Shown one piece after another: positions 1 through 8,984 of a stretch of DNA of 64,000 bases (positions are counted from its first letter, which is position 1; each line of letters begins with the position of its first letter). The position numbers and the translations under genes were made by a program. The stretch is from positions 70,398-134,397 of the forward strand of contig DCVQ01000009.1 of NCBI GenBank assembly GCA_002328745.1, in the 5' to 3' direction. Source of the DNA: Actinobacteria bacterium UBA2184 (GTDB lineage Bacteria; Actinomycetota; Coriobacteriia; Anaerosomatales; Anaerosomataceae). The notes under the pieces were generated by a model. The model did not search any database, was not told the DNA's origin, and was given only the letters and a program-made list of their open reading frames with translations.

Positions 1-772
1 CGTTGGCTTCCAGCACGGCGTCGTACAGGCGCCGCTCCTCCTCACGCACGGACCCCACGCCGACCGTCCGCGTCATGTCCGAGCAGTAGCCGCCGACACG
101 AGCCCCGAAGTCGAGCACGATGAGGTCGCCATCCCCCACCGGCCGCTCGCCGGGGATCGCGTGCGGACGGGCTCCGTTCGGACCGCTTGCGACGATGGGC
201 TCGAACGGCATGCCGACCGAGCCGTTCTTCCGCATGAAGAACTCAAGTTCGAGTGCGATCTCCGCCTCGGTCTTGCCGGGCACGATGTATCCCAGCAGAT
301 GATCGAAGGCCCTGTCAGCGAGAGTCGCCGCGAGGGCGATCCGCTCGATCTCCTCGACCTCCTTGACCTGCCTGATCTCCTCCAGGAGCTGGTCGACCAC
401 ACGGACCGAGCCCTCGAACTGCTCCGACACGAACTTGAAGCGCCCGTAGGGCACCGACGACTCCATCACGATGGTGGTCGCGCCCGTCGCCTGGAGTGCC
501 TCGCACACCTCGACGTAGAGGTTCTCCTTCTGCAGGCGCACGTCCCAGCCCGTGCCCTCGGCCGCGGCCATCGCCGCCTCTACGTACCGGCTGTCCGTGT
601 AGAACCACGCGATGTCGTCGGTGACGACGCATGCGGCGTTGATGCCGTGGTCGATCACGTCCTCGAAACCCGTGAGGTACAGCAGGTTCGAGGTCTGGGT
701 CACGAGGGCAGCCGGCCCTCCGTCCTCGGCCAGGCGCTTCCGGAGCGCCTCGAGGCGTGGTGCAGCGTTCAT
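1..772 (-). CDS. pepP: M24 family Xaa-Pro aminopeptidase/dipeptidase, C-terminus beyond window edge
   Basis: Cytoplasmic metallopeptidase of the pita-bread (M24) fold that removes residues next to proline. 257 codons are visible and the frame is open at the left edge, so the C-terminus is missing. Residues 1-130 look like the creatinase-type N-terminal domain. The catalytic domain begins near residue 140 and shows VASGPNGARPHAIPG (His204) and the metal ligands Asp221 (VLDFG) and Asp232 (SDMTRT). The remaining His and Glu ligands lie outside the window. The ATG overlaps the aroQ stop as ATGA, so translation is probably coupled to the shikimate operon. The choice between PepP and PepQ cannot be settled without the rest of the protein. 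Confidence 0.9.
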   Translation of the reverse strand, partial: MNAAPRLEALRKRLAEDGGPAALVTQTSNLLYLTGFEDVIDHGINAACVVTDDIAWFYTDSRYVEAAMAAAEGTGWDVRLQKENLYVEVCEALQATGATTIVMESSVPYGRFKFVSEQFEGSVRVVDQLLEEIRQVKEVEEIERIALAATLADRAFDHLLGYIVPGKTEAEIALELEFFMRKNGSVGMPFEPIVASGPNGARPHAIPGERPVGDGDLIVLDFGARVGGYCSDMTRTVGVGSVREEERRLYDAVLEAN

Positions 773-1215
773 CGGTCCTCCCCGCGCACATGGGCGACGA
801 GCGTGTCGAGGCCCTTCGTGTAAGATTCAGCGCCCAGGCCCGCGATCTGGGCGAGACAGACGGGCGCGATAACGCTCACCGCACGGAACTCCTCGCGCGA
901 TGAGATGTCGCTCAGGTGCACTTCGACGACGGGGAGTCCCGTCGAGGATATCGCGTCGCGAAGCGCGTACGAGTAGTGCGTGTACGCACCCGGGTTGAAC
1001 ACTACTCCGTCCGCATCGCCCATCGCATCATGAAGGCGGTCGATGAGCGCGCCCTCGTGGTTCGACTGGAAGAACATCACGTCCACGCCGAGGTCCGCCG
1101 CACGACCCGCTATCATCGCCTCGATCTCCGCGAGCGTCTGCGTGCCGTAGACTTCAGGCTCTCTCGTCCCGAGAAGGTTGAGGTTGGGCCCATTCATCAC
1201 CAGGATCCGCAGCAT
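769..1215 (-). CDS. aroQ: type II 3-dehydroquinate dehydratase
   Basis: Converts 3-dehydroquinate to 3-dehydroshikimate, the third step of the shikimate pathway, in the cytoplasm. It has 148 residues, the normal length for the dodecameric type II enzyme. Visible catalytic features are NGPNLNLLGTREP with Arg18, the essential Tyr23, Asn74 and His80 in FNPGAYTHYSYALRDA, and His100 in VEVHLSDI. The ATG follows the aroKB stop with no spacer, and its own stop overlaps the next gene by four bases. It is therefore the third gene of an aroC-aroKB-aroQ operon. Confidence 0.97.
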   Translation of the reverse strand: MLRILVMNGPNLNLLGTREPEVYGTQTLAEIEAMIAGRAADLGVDVMFFQSNHEGALIDRLHDAMGDADGVVFNPGAYTHYSYALRDAISSTGLPVVEVHLSDISSREEFRAVSVIAPVCLAQIAGLGAESYTKGLDTLVAHVRGEDR

Positions 1216-2850
1216 CTAGCAGCCTCCCCCCTCTGCCGACCAGGCCCGCAGCATGTCAAGCAGCACCGCGTCATCGATACCCGCGACCCGCCAGACGCCG
1301 GGCGCATCCAGAAGGACGAATCTCACGACCCCTTCGCGGCTCTTCTTGTCGGCCTTCATCGCCGCGCGCACGGCCTCGGCCCCCACAGTGCTCCGCACCC
1401 TCGCAAGGACTTCGTGGTCGGCCGGAGCGCCGATGCGCGCAAGCAGCGCCGCGGTCCGCGCCGCCAGCCCCGGTTCGGGACTCCCGAGGGCCTCGGCCAA
1501 CCGCGAGGCGAACCGCATGCCCTCCGCGACGGCAAGCCCGTGGGGCAGCGAGCCGTAGCCGGCCAGCACCTCGAGGGCGTGGCCGAGCGTGTGCCCGAGG
1601 TTGAGGCATTCGCGCAGGCCCGATTCACGCACGTCCTCGGTCACGATGCCGACCTTGAACGCCGCAGCCTCGGCCACCGCGTCGAGGAGCGTGCGCGGCT
1701 CCCGGGCGAGCAGACCGTCCACGCGCGCCTCGAAGCGCTCCAGCGCATCCGGACCGGCCAGCAGCGCATGCTTGACCGCCTCCACGAGGCCGTTGGTCCA
1801 CTCGTCCGGCGGCAGCGACTGCAGCACCTGCACGTCGGAGATCACGAGGGAAGGCGGCCAGAAGGCGCCGGCGAGGTTCTTGCCTCCGGTCAGATCGACC
1901 GCGGTCTTGCCGCCGATGGCGCTGTCGACCTGCGCGAGCAGCGTGGTCGGCACCTGCACGAGCGCGATGCCCCGCATGTACGCCGACGCGCAGAACCCCG
2001 CGAGATCGCCCACGACCCCGCCGCCGAGCGCGACGACCGCGGAGCCCCGGTCGAGGCCGTCCGCGGCCATCGCCTCGAGCAGCTCGCCCGCCAGCAACCA
2101 TGACTTCGAGGATTCGCCTGCCGGGATCACGTGCTCGACCACGCGGATGTCCGCCGCGCCGAGCGCATCTGCTGCCCGCGACCCCACAAGCGCGGCCACG
2201 TTGGCGTCTGTGACCAGCACCACGCTTCTCGCTCGGGTGGCATGCGCCACGCTCGCGCCCAGGTCGGCCAGCAGGCCCTCGCCGACGAGCACGTCGTAGC
2301 CGCCCGGGTGCTCCGAACCGACGTGAAGCACGCGCACGTCGCGCTCGGGCCGTGTCACGATCGCTGCCACCTCGCCAGCCACCGCGTCCGCGACCTTGCC
2401 TTCGGTGTCCACGACGTGGTCCGCGGTCGAGGTGTAGAGCGAGAGACGCGCTCCCAACACCTCGCGGGCGGCCGCGATCCCCTTGCCGGACAGCAGTGGG
2501 CGGTCTGTCGCATCGCCGAGCCGCGCGAGCGCGCTCTCCGGCGAGACGGACAGGTACACGACCGTGCCCATCCGCTTCAAGGACGCGCGATTGTCTCCAC
2601 GCAGCACGATGCCCCCGCCGGTGGCGACGACCGCGGCCGGCAGACCCGCCAGCGACTCGAGCGCCGCGTGCTCGGCAGCCCGGAAGCCCTCCTCCCCGCG
2701 CTCGGCGAACAGCGACGGGACGCTCATGCCCTCGCGCCCCTCGATCAGCACGTCGAGGTCGATGAACGCCCGTCCGAGCAGCTCGGCGACGAGCCGCCCC
2801 ACGGTGGACTTGCCGGCTCCCATGAAGCCGGTGAGGAAGAGGTGGTTCAC
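1216..2850 (-). CDS. aroKB: fused shikimate kinase / 3-dehydroquinate synthase
   Basis: Bifunctional protein of 544 residues. Residues 1-170 are shikimate kinase, with P-loop GFMGAGKS at 8-15, the DVLIEGREGM shikimate-contact region and TGGGIVLR. From about residue 190 onward it is 3-dehydroquinate synthase, with NAD-binding LGGGVVGDLAGF, VPTTLLAQVDSAIGGKT, and zinc ligands in GLVEAVKHALL, LGHTLGHALE and GSLPHGLAVAEGM. It catalyses steps 2 and 5 of the shikimate pathway. The start chosen is a GTG that overlaps the aroC stop as GTGA. An upstream in-frame extension of 18 codons inside aroC lacks support. Separate aroK and aroB genes are the common arrangement, and there is no stop or restart between the two domains here. 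Confidence 0.96.
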   Translation of the reverse strand: MNHLFLTGFMGAGKSTVGRLVAELLGRAFIDLDVLIEGREGMSVPSLFAERGEEGFRAAEHAALESLAGLPAAVVATGGGIVLRGDNRASLKRMGTVVYLSVSPESALARLGDATDRPLLSGKGIAAAREVLGARLSLYTSTADHVVDTEGKVADAVAGEVAAIVTRPERDVRVLHVGSEHPGGYDVLVGEGLLADLGASVAHATRARSVVLVTDANVAALVGSRAADALGAADIRVVEHVIPAGESSKSWLLAGELLEAMAADGLDRGSAVVALGGGVVGDLAGFCASAYMRGIALVQVPTTLLAQVDSAIGGKTAVDLTGGKNLAGAFWPPSLVISDVQVLQSLPPDEWTNGLVEAVKHALLAGPDALERFEARVDGLLAREPRTLLDAVAEAAAFKVGIVTEDVRESGLRECLNLGHTLGHALEVLAGYGSLPHGLAVAEGMRFASRLAEALGSPEPGLAARTAALLARIGAPADHEVLARVRSTVGAEAVRAAMKADKKSREGVVRFVLLDAPGVWRVAGIDDAVLLDMLRAWSAEGGGC

Positions 2851-3995
2851 CAGGTGATCCTGGCGCGGTACGCCTCGTACGCGCGAAGCATGTCGTCCAG
2901 GCACCCGCCGCCGAAGAGTTCCTGGTACGCGGCGGCGAGGACCATCGCAACCTCGGCCTCCGCCACGACCGCGGCCGCCGGCACGGCGCAGACGTCGGAG
3001 CGCTCGCGTGCCGCGTCCGCGACCTCGCCGGAGTCCAGATCGACCGTGTGGAGCGGGCGCATCAGCGTGGGGATCGGCTTCATCGCGGCACGCACCACCA
3101 GCGGCTCGCCCGTGGTCATGCCGCCCTCGAGGCCGCCGGCCCTGTTCGTGCTGCGTCTGAGTCGCCCGTCATCGGCGCGCACGATCTCGTCGTGCACCCC
3201 GGAGCCGGGCCGCTGCGCCGAAGCGAAGCCGTCTCCCAACTCCACGCCCTTGATGGCCGGGATGGACATCACGGCCCCCGCAAGGCGCCCGTCGAGCCTG
3301 GTCACCGCCTCGGCATAGCTGCCGAGCCCCGGCACGAGTCCTTCGGCGCACACCGCGAACACGCCGCCGAGGCTCTCGCCGGCCTCTCGCGCATCATCGA
3401 TCGCTGCGCGCATCGCGTGGGCGACGGCATCGTCGGGGCACCTGACATCACTGCTCTCCACGGCCTCCGCGGGGACCGCGGCGGGTTCGAGGGTACCCGT
3501 GGCCGCCGGGCCGATGCGCTCGACCCAGGAACGGACCTCGACGCCGAACGCGCGCAGCAGCGCCTTGGCCACCCCGCCGGCCGCGACCCGCGCCGCTGTC
3601 TCCCTCGCACTCGCCCGCTCGAGGATGTCGCGAACGTCGGCCGCTCCGGTCCGCTGCACGCCGCTTAAGTCCGCGTGACCGGGGCGGGGGGCCGTGACCC
3701 GCTCGATCCCCTCCCCCGTGCCGAAGGGGTCCATCGCCGATTCCCATGCGCTCGCGTCACGGTTCTCGATCATCAGCGCGACGGGGCTTCCGAGCGTGCG
3801 ACCGAACCGGATGCCCGAAAGGACGGTCACGGCGTCGCGCTCGATCGCCATGCGCCCTCCACGACCGTAACCCCGCTGTCGGCGCTCGAGATCGACGTCG
3901 AGATCCGTGCGGCCGAGCGGCACTCCGGCCGGCACGTCGCTCACGATCGTCACAAGCGCTCGCCCGTGCGACTCTCCCGCGGTGGTGTAGCGCAT
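2847..3995 (-). CDS. aroC: chorismate synthase
   Basis: FMN-dependent enzyme that converts EPSP to chorismate, the last shikimate step. It has 382 residues, normal for the family. GESHG near residue 7 carries the catalytic His10. RPGHADLSG lies centrally, and the C-terminal signature NRAGGLEGGMTTGEP is intact. The start is the ATG before RYTTAGESHG, which has a GGAGG Shine-Dalgarno eight bases upstream. An in-frame upstream extension to 4067 has no family similarity and is rejected. First gene of the aroC-aroKB-aroQ-pepP operon, with a likely promoter just upstream. Confidence 0.97.
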   Translation of the reverse strand: MRYTTAGESHGRALVTIVSDVPAGVPLGRTDLDVDLERRQRGYGRGGRMAIERDAVTVLSGIRFGRTLGSPVALMIENRDASAWESAMDPFGTGEGIERVTAPRPGHADLSGVQRTGAADVRDILERASARETAARVAAGGVAKALLRAFGVEVRSWVERIGPAATGTLEPAAVPAEAVESSDVRCPDDAVAHAMRAAIDDAREAGESLGGVFAVCAEGLVPGLGSYAEAVTRLDGRLAGAVMSIPAIKGVELGDGFASAQRPGSGVHDEIVRADDGRLRRSTNRAGGLEGGMTTGEPLVVRAAMKPIPTLMRPLHTVDLDSGEVADAARERSDVCAVPAAAVVAEAEVAMVLAAAYQELFGGGCLDDMLRAYEAYRARITW

Positions 3996-4021
3996 CCGTC
4001 TCCCTCCACACGTCGTCTGAG

Positions 4022-4027
4022 ATTCTA
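4022..4027 (-). promoter_or_regulatory. candidate -10 box for aroC operon
   Basis: On the minus strand the hexamer TAGAAT lies 26 bases before the aroC ATG, which would give a short leader that still includes the GGAGG ribosome site. No convincing -35 hexamer is seen at 16-18 bases, so this rests on the -10 alone. Confidence 0.4.
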
Positions 4028-4054
4028 CCGCACGTGGCGTCCGGGATACGCGAC

Positions 4055-4077
4055 GGGCGCCGCTCAAGGCGACGCCC
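4055..4077 (-). terminator. weak hairpin between pil and aro operons
   Basis: Inverted repeat GGGCG...CGCCC with an inner CGC/GCG pair, one mismatch and a five-base loop, lying 25 bases after the stop of the pilP-like gene. There is no T tract on the minus strand, so it is at best a weak terminator or mRNA 3' end. Confidence 0.3.
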
Positions 4078-4102
4078 GCGAGACGATCCAGGTTGAGCCC
4101 TG

Positions 4103-4747
4103 CTACTTCGTGATGCCCTGTCCGACCGTCAGGGTCACCTGCGTATCACCGTAGAGCATCGTCACAGACGTGCTGCTTACTGAGAGGACCTGCCACGGGG
4201 TGCCCGAAATGACCTCGCCCGCAGCGAGGGTATACGTTTGATCGTTCAGCAGCAGCACCGCTTTGAGCACGCCATCTTCGGTCACGACGTTCTGGAGATA
4301 CAGGGTACCGGGCGTTGTGGGGGTGACCGTGTCCGGCGTCGGCGTGATGGTGGTATCAGTCGTCACCAGGGGCTTGAGCAGTGGCCGGAAGATATCGCGG
4401 AAAGTGAACACTCTGTCGTTGGCGACCGGCAGTGCCGGCTCCTTCGCCACGAGCGACTCCTCGCCGACCGGCTGAGGAACCTGCGGTGTTCCCGATGTCT
4501 CCTGCGTCTGCGTCTGCGTCTGCTCGGTCTCCGACCCCCGCTCGCGTGGATCGAGCCCGAGATCATCGTCCTTCCCGTCAAGCACGCCTACGACCACGGC
4601 GGCAACGACTCCCACCACGATCGCAAGCACGGCCAGACCTACGACGAGAGCGATCGTCTTGTTCTTCGCGGTCGACAGAAAGCCCTTCTTGCCCTGGTCG
4701 ACCACGGGCATCGGCTGTGCTCCCGCCATGTTCATCTCGTCGGACAC
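4103..4747 (-). CDS. PilP-like type IV pilus assembly protein
   Basis: 214-residue single-pass membrane protein. It has a short cytoplasmic N-terminus and one hydrophobic segment at about residues 31-56. A low-complexity Thr/Gln/Glu/Pro linker follows (a QTQTQTQ run comes from a hexanucleotide repeat). The C-terminal domain is small and beta-rich (VFTFRDIFRPLLKPL, then LYLQNVVTEDGVLKAVLLLNDQTY). Layout and position directly after pilM-pilN-pilO match PilP, the inner-membrane partner of PilN/PilO. Sequence support is weak, so the name rests mainly on context. With no PilQ in the window it may play a modified role in a single-membrane cell. Last gene of the pilMNO(P) unit. Confidence 0.65.
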   Translation of the reverse strand: MSDEMNMAGAQPMPVVDQGKKGFLSTAKNKTIALVVGLAVLAIVVGVVAAVVVGVLDGKDDDLGLDPRERGSETEQTQTQTQETSGTPQVPQPVGEESLVAKEPALPVANDRVFTFRDIFRPLLKPLVTTDTTITPTPDTVTPTTPGTLYLQNVVTEDGVLKAVLLLNDQTYTLAAGEVISGTPWQVLSVSSTSVTMLYGDTQVTLTVGQGITK

Positions 4748-4778
4748 GATGGTCCCCTCCTGCTACGTTGTTGTGCTG

Positions 4779-5363
4779 CTACGGGGACGATGCGCCCGCG
4801 GGCGCTGTCGCGGCTGCCGGCATGACATATACCTCGAGGGCGACTACCGCCGTCACGTAGCCGGGCTCTTCCTCGGTCCCACCGACGTAGTTGTACACGA
4901 CCGAGACCACGCGCGTGCCCCGGTCGAGCGAGTCGATGAGCCTCAGATACTCGATCATCTCGATCCACGAGCCCTCAAGGTTCACCGACAGGACGATCGG
5001 GCTGAACCCGCCTTCGTCCGCGCCGATGGCTCCGGTGGTGATCTGGGGGAACTCGAGCCCGGCGTCGTTGGCCGCGTTCTGAAGCTCGATGATGACCGAC
5101 GGAAGCTGCGGCGTGTCGGGCACCTGGTTCGCCAGGCGCATCAGCTCGACCTCGCTCACCGCCGAAAGGGACTTCTTCTCCTGCCGACGATTCACAACGG
5201 TCTGCGCGGTCATCCTGTTCGTCTCTTCGGTCGCGATCAGCTCATCGACCTCGCCAGCCTGCGTGACGAGCGGCCAGATGATGATGATGACCACGATCAC
5301 CGCGATCGCGAAGATCAGCGCTCCCGCGATCAGCATCTGATTCCTGACAGAGAGTCGTCCCAT
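4779..5363 (-). CDS. pilO: type IV pilus assembly protein PilO
   Basis: 194 residues. One N-terminal transmembrane helix (about 10-32) is followed by a coiled-coil stretch (QAGEVDELIATEETNRM onward) and an alpha/beta ferredoxin-like domain containing GSWIEMIEYLRLIDSLDR, a typical PilO core. PilO pairs with PilN to form the membrane alignment ring of the pilus machine. It lies between pilN (83 bases upstream) and the pilP-like gene (31 bases downstream). The Ala/Pro/Ser-rich C-terminus is an unstructured tail. Confidence 0.88.
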   Translation of the reverse strand: MGRLSVRNQMLIAGALIFAIAVIVVIIIIWPLVTQAGEVDELIATEETNRMTAQTVVNRRQEKKSLSAVSEVELMRLANQVPDTPQLPSVIIELQNAANDAGLEFPQITTGAIGADEGGFSPIVLSVNLEGSWIEMIEYLRLIDSLDRGTRVVSVVYNYVGGTEEEPGYVTAVVALEVYVMPAAATAPAGASSP

Positions 5364-5446
5364 GGCTCAGCACCGTCCGCACTGGGGAAGGCGTACGTGG
5401 CGGGGCAGGCCCACCCGTCGCGGAAGGTTCTTCGTGGTTGTCGCGG

Positions 5447-6052
5447 TCACTGCGCCGCACCCCCGGTCTCCGTCGCAGCGGCGTCTGCCGCACGGATCAT
5501 GGCAGTGATCGTGAACTGGATCGCCGGCTGGTTCTCGAACTCCGTCTCCGAGGACGTCAGCAGCCAGACATCGAATAGCTGGTCGAGATCGGCAAGCCGC
5601 ACCAGCGCCTTCGCGATCGCCTTGTGGCCCGCATCGGGGTTGTCCTTGGGCGCGTCGACGGCGAAACCGTCGAACTGGATCGTCGAGCCCTCGGCCGCGC
5701 TCAACCGTGTGAGCCAGATGTCAGAGGGCAGCACGAGCGAGATCTCGTGGAAGAGCTTCGGCCAGTCCGTGCGCCCGCCAAGTGCGGTCTGCACGACCGC
5801 GCGTCGCGCATCGAGTTCGAGCGAACGCTGCTCGAACACCGCCAGCGTGTCGGCCTGCGCCTTGACCTGGGCGACCTGCTGCTGCACCGACGCGAGGTCG
5901 GACTTCTTGCCCTCGAGGGTGAAGTGGGCCCACGCCCACACCGCCGCCAGGACCACCGCAACTCCGAGCGCCGCGACGACCACATAGCCGAGGCCCTTCT
6001 CGGCCCTGCGACGTTCAAGAATCTCGGGAGGCAGCAGGTTGATACGCATCAT
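5447..6052 (-). CDS. pilN: type IV pilus assembly protein PilN
   Basis: 201 residues. It begins with the diagnostic cytoplasmic peptide MMRINLLPPEI, the segment known to dock into PilM. A transmembrane helix (about 23-45), a coiled coil with DLASVQQQVAQVKAQADTL and a fimbrial-assembly domain (DIWLTRLSAAEGSTIQFDGF) follow. The first ATG overlaps the pilM stop as ATGA, and a second ATG follows immediately. It links cytoplasmic PilM to PilO in the membrane. Confidence 0.93.
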   Translation of the reverse strand: MMRINLLPPEILERRRAEKGLGYVVVAALGVAVVLAAVWAWAHFTLEGKKSDLASVQQQVAQVKAQADTLAVFEQRSLELDARRAVVQTALGGRTDWPKLFHEISLVLPSDIWLTRLSAAEGSTIQFDGFAVDAPKDNPDAGHKAIAKALVRLADLDQLFDVWLLTSSETEFENQPAIQFTITAMIRAADAAATETGGAAQ

Positions 6053-7170
6053 TCCGGCAGCCCCCCGATCGCGAGGCCGATGACCGTGGCCGCGGCCATG
6101 CGATCAGCGTTGACAGCGTCACGCACGCCCTTGTCGATCTGCACCCGCACGAGCGGGTCGGCCAGCACCACCTGGGCCTGCAGGCCCTTCTCGAGGTACA
6201 TCGGGAAGTTGTTGAGCAACGAACCGCTTCCCGTGAGGAGCACCTGCCTGATCGTGCGGACCTGTGCGGTCTGGGTGAGGTAGTAGTCGAGCGAACGCCG
6301 CACCTCCGCGATGAACTTGCTCACCTCGCGCTCGATGGACTGGTGGATGGCAGCCACCATCTGAGGATCGATGCCCGGGATGTTCTCCGCGGCAGCTCCC
6401 GTGATGTCGGGCAGTCCCACCCTGATCTTCAGGTCCTCGGCCTGCTCGAACGTGACGTTCAGCATGGTCGCGATCGCTTGTGTGAAGGTGTTCCCCGCGA
6501 GCGACGATATGCGATTGAACCGCGGGACTCCTCGCTCGACGACCGCGATGTTGGTGAGACTCGACGACATGTGAATGACCGCCGTGGCCGAGCCGTCGTC
6601 ATCGGGAAGCACCGACAGGTCGCCGGCCATGAGCGCACGCACTGTGGCGAACGAGGACACATCGATCTTGGCAAGCTTGAGGTTCGCGCCCTCGACCGCG
6701 GTGACCGTGTTCGCGATCATCTCGCGGTGCGCGGCAACGAGCAGCACCTCCATCATGTGCTCGTCGCTCGGGGTCATGTAGTCGCCGATGATCTGGAAGT
6801 CGAGTATCGAGTCCTCGACGGCCATCGGGATGTAGTCCTGTGCCTGGTACTGGATCGCGCTCTGCAGTTCGGCGCGCTCCATGAAGGGCAGGTCGATAAG
6901 CCGGACGATCACGCGCTGGTTCGATACGCCCGTGCAGACGATCCTCGACCGGATGCCGGCACGACGCCAGACGTCCTTGACCGCGGAGGACACGGCGGCA
7001 ACGTCGACGATCTCACCCTCGGCCACCGCACCCATAGGGACGTCACCGCGAGCATACGCAGTGAGAACATAGCCTGAACCGGCCTGCTTGACCTGGGCAA
7101 CGCGCACATGGTCGGTACCCACGTCAAGACCGACCGCGACTTTGGCGCTACCGAAGGAGAGGGAACCCAA
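6049..7170 (-). CDS. pilM: type IV pilus assembly protein PilM
   Basis: 373-residue actin-like (FtsA/PilM fold) cytoplasmic protein that binds the PilN N-terminus and nucleotide. Visible features are the phosphate-1 loop GLDVGTDHVRV near the N-terminus, the AIQYQAQDYIPM motif typical of PilM, and the C-terminal adenosine motif LLTGSGSLLNNFPMYLEKGL. The start is TTG at 7170, chosen because an AAGGAGGA ribosome site lies five bases upstream and the next candidate is far inside. First gene of pilMNO(P), with its own promoter. Confidence 0.95.
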   Translation of the reverse strand: MGSLSFGSAKVAVGLDVGTDHVRVAQVKQAGSGYVLTAYARGDVPMGAVAEGEIVDVAAVSSAVKDVWRRAGIRSRIVCTGVSNQRVIVRLIDLPFMERAELQSAIQYQAQDYIPMAVEDSILDFQIIGDYMTPSDEHMMEVLLVAAHREMIANTVTAVEGANLKLAKIDVSSFATVRALMAGDLSVLPDDDGSATAVIHMSSSLTNIAVVERGVPRFNRISSLAGNTFTQAIATMLNVTFEQAEDLKIRVGLPDITGAAAENIPGIDPQMVAAIHQSIEREVSKFIAEVRRSLDYYLTQTAQVRTIRQVLLTGSGSLLNNFPMYLEKGLQAQVVLADPLVRVQIDKGVRDAVNADRMAAATVIGLAIGGLPE

Positions 7171-7292
7171 CGGTGTCCTCCTTCAAATGCTGCGACGACG
7201 AAGCTTCGACTGTTGGTGCTGTTGTATCGGTCCCTCGAGTGTGATGACACGCGCGTTCAAAGAAAGCCCCGAAAACGCCCGTACCTTGGATA

Positions 7293-7322
7293 ATCGAACC
7301 TCACACACGCGTGCATTGTCAA
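7293..7322 (-). promoter_or_regulatory. candidate promoter for pilM operon
   Basis: A perfect -35 hexamer TTGACA (7317-7322), an 18-base spacer and a poor -10 TTCGAT (7293-7298) lie in the 194-base gap between the PilX-like gene and pilM. The leader would be over 100 bases. No other feature is seen in this gap. Confidence 0.45.
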
Positions 7323-7364
7323 GTGCACCCACCGGGAACACCCTCCAGGCCCGGGCCCCCCGCC

Positions 7365-8966
7365 CTATCTTCGAGACCACAGCGTAGGCATCAGAAGGCC
7401 GGATCCCGAGCCGGGCAGCGAGTCGGGCAGGTACTCCGGAAGCAGCGGATTGGTCACCATGCACATGTTCGGATGATCCGAGTCGATCTGGCCTCCGATG
7501 ACCGAACCGCGCACCAGACAGTTGCTGGTGAAGTGCACGATGCCGCTCGCGTAGAATGCTCCGGCGAGCGTGGGCTCCTCGTCGCGCGCCGTCTCGCGCG
7601 TGAAGGCGCTGTTCTCGGTGGAGAGGACGTCCATGTTCACCGGCGTCACGAGTCCGAGCGCCCACTCGTTGTGCTCGCCCTGGATGTTGGGATCGACGGC
7701 GTCCGGGGAGTGATACGGGATGAGCGAGCCCTTGATGGTGATCACACCGTTGGCCACGATCGTCCCGTTGCCCACGTAGGTGATGTCCTCGGCGAAGATG
7801 AGCGGCCCGTCGACGAAGACCGTTCCCTCTATGTAGAGGCGGTTGTTGACGTCGTCGTACGCGAAATCGTCCCAGGCGTTCGTGAGCGGATAGTGACCGT
7901 CGCCGGGGATGTTCACGCCGGGCACGCTCACACCCTCAGTGGTGACCGTGCTGGCGATGACGACCGGCCCCCACGATCCCCAGGAGCCGGTGCCGCCGAT
8001 GGTGAGCCCGCGCGTACCCTGGCCCGAAGCGGCGATAGACCCATCGCTAGCACCGATGAACTTGTAGTTCTCGCTTGCCCCGGGCGCGCGCTTGCGCACC
8101 CACCCGCCCGCGTTAGGGGGGTTCATCGTGGTGTAGGTCGCCGCGTTGCCTCCGATGGACTCCAGATTGGCCGTCTGCGGCTCCCGCGTCCCCATCACGT
8201 TGTCAACGGACTGGGCGATCGCTCCCTGTGCGGCCTTCTCGAGGTCCCCCGCAACGATCTCGGGCATGGTGATCAGCGGAACCGAGCGCGAAACCGAGCC
8301 TATGTGAATACTGCCCAGGCTTTTCGAGCCGGGATAGTCGTAGGTCACGAACAGGTCGATGGGGTCGTCCACCGCCCCCAGCGCCGATGCCGCGGTGGTC
8401 GTCTTGATCGATCCGTCTTTCACGAACAGCGGCCCTTCGTAGACACCCATGTTGGCGCCGATGGTCAGGTCGCCCTTCATGTAGAACGGTCCGATGATCG
8501 TCGAGGAACCCATGAGCCCCCCGGACCCGCTCATGAGGGACTGGGAACCGACGCCGGCGAGGTTCATCTCCCACAGGTTCATGAAGAAGAACCGCTGTGT
8601 GACGGTCTCGGTGGTGCCATCGGAGCCCGTGCCGAGCGACACCAGTTTCCACTCGCCGTAGCCGATCTGCTCCCGGGTGATTTGCGCATAGCCATCCGCG
8701 GTCTCGTGCGGTATCACACCACCTTCATACTGCTCGAATAGCTCGTCGCTGTACTGCGCCAACACCATGTCGAGTCCGCTGTTAGCCACACGGAACGCGC
8801 GCCCTTCGTCTTCGACCCGCTGCGCCTCGTGCAGCGTCTGGCGGGCGATCACGAACGAACCGATAGACAGGATGGTGATGACGACCATGATGCCGATGAC
8901 CGTCAGGAGAGCCACGCCGTCGTCTTCGCGGACCCTACGCGATAGCTCTGTCATATGTCTGCTCAT
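7365..8966 (-). CDS. PilX-like large minor prepilin
   Basis: 533-residue protein with a short charged leader and a prepilin-type hydrophobic segment (GVALLTVIGIMVVITILSIG, about residues 17-36). The following helix, ending AFRVANSGLDMVL, is typical of PilX/PulK-type minor pilins. The canonical FTLVE motif is replaced by VALLTV, as is common in PilX. The long exported part is rich in Gly, Thr and Asn and looks beta-helical. It is far larger than a structural pilin, so a pilus-tip adhesin or priming subunit is likely. It follows the PilW-like gene by 18 bases in the same unit. Confidence 0.75.
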   Translation of the reverse strand: MSRHMTELSRRVREDDGVALLTVIGIMVVITILSIGSFVIARQTLHEAQRVEDEGRAFRVANSGLDMVLAQYSDELFEQYEGGVIPHETADGYAQITREQIGYGEWKLVSLGTGSDGTTETVTQRFFFMNLWEMNLAGVGSQSLMSGSGGLMGSSTIIGPFYMKGDLTIGANMGVYEGPLFVKDGSIKTTTAASALGAVDDPIDLFVTYDYPGSKSLGSIHIGSVSRSVPLITMPEIVAGDLEKAAQGAIAQSVDNVMGTREPQTANLESIGGNAATYTTMNPPNAGGWVRKRAPGASENYKFIGASDGSIAASGQGTRGLTIGGTGSWGSWGPVVIASTVTTEGVSVPGVNIPGDGHYPLTNAWDDFAYDDVNNRLYIEGTVFVDGPLIFAEDITYVGNGTIVANGVITIKGSLIPYHSPDAVDPNIQGEHNEWALGLVTPVNMDVLSTENSAFTRETARDEEPTLAGAFYASGIVHFTSNCLVRGSVIGGQIDSDHPNMCMVTNPLLPEYLPDSLPGSGSGLLMPTLWSRR

Positions 8967-8984
8967 CGTGGCGAACCTCTCGCT

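Noticed and set aside
4504..4530. Phase-variable microsatellite in the pilP-like gene
   Set aside because: The repeat unit is six bases and only about three copies, so slippage would not change the frame.
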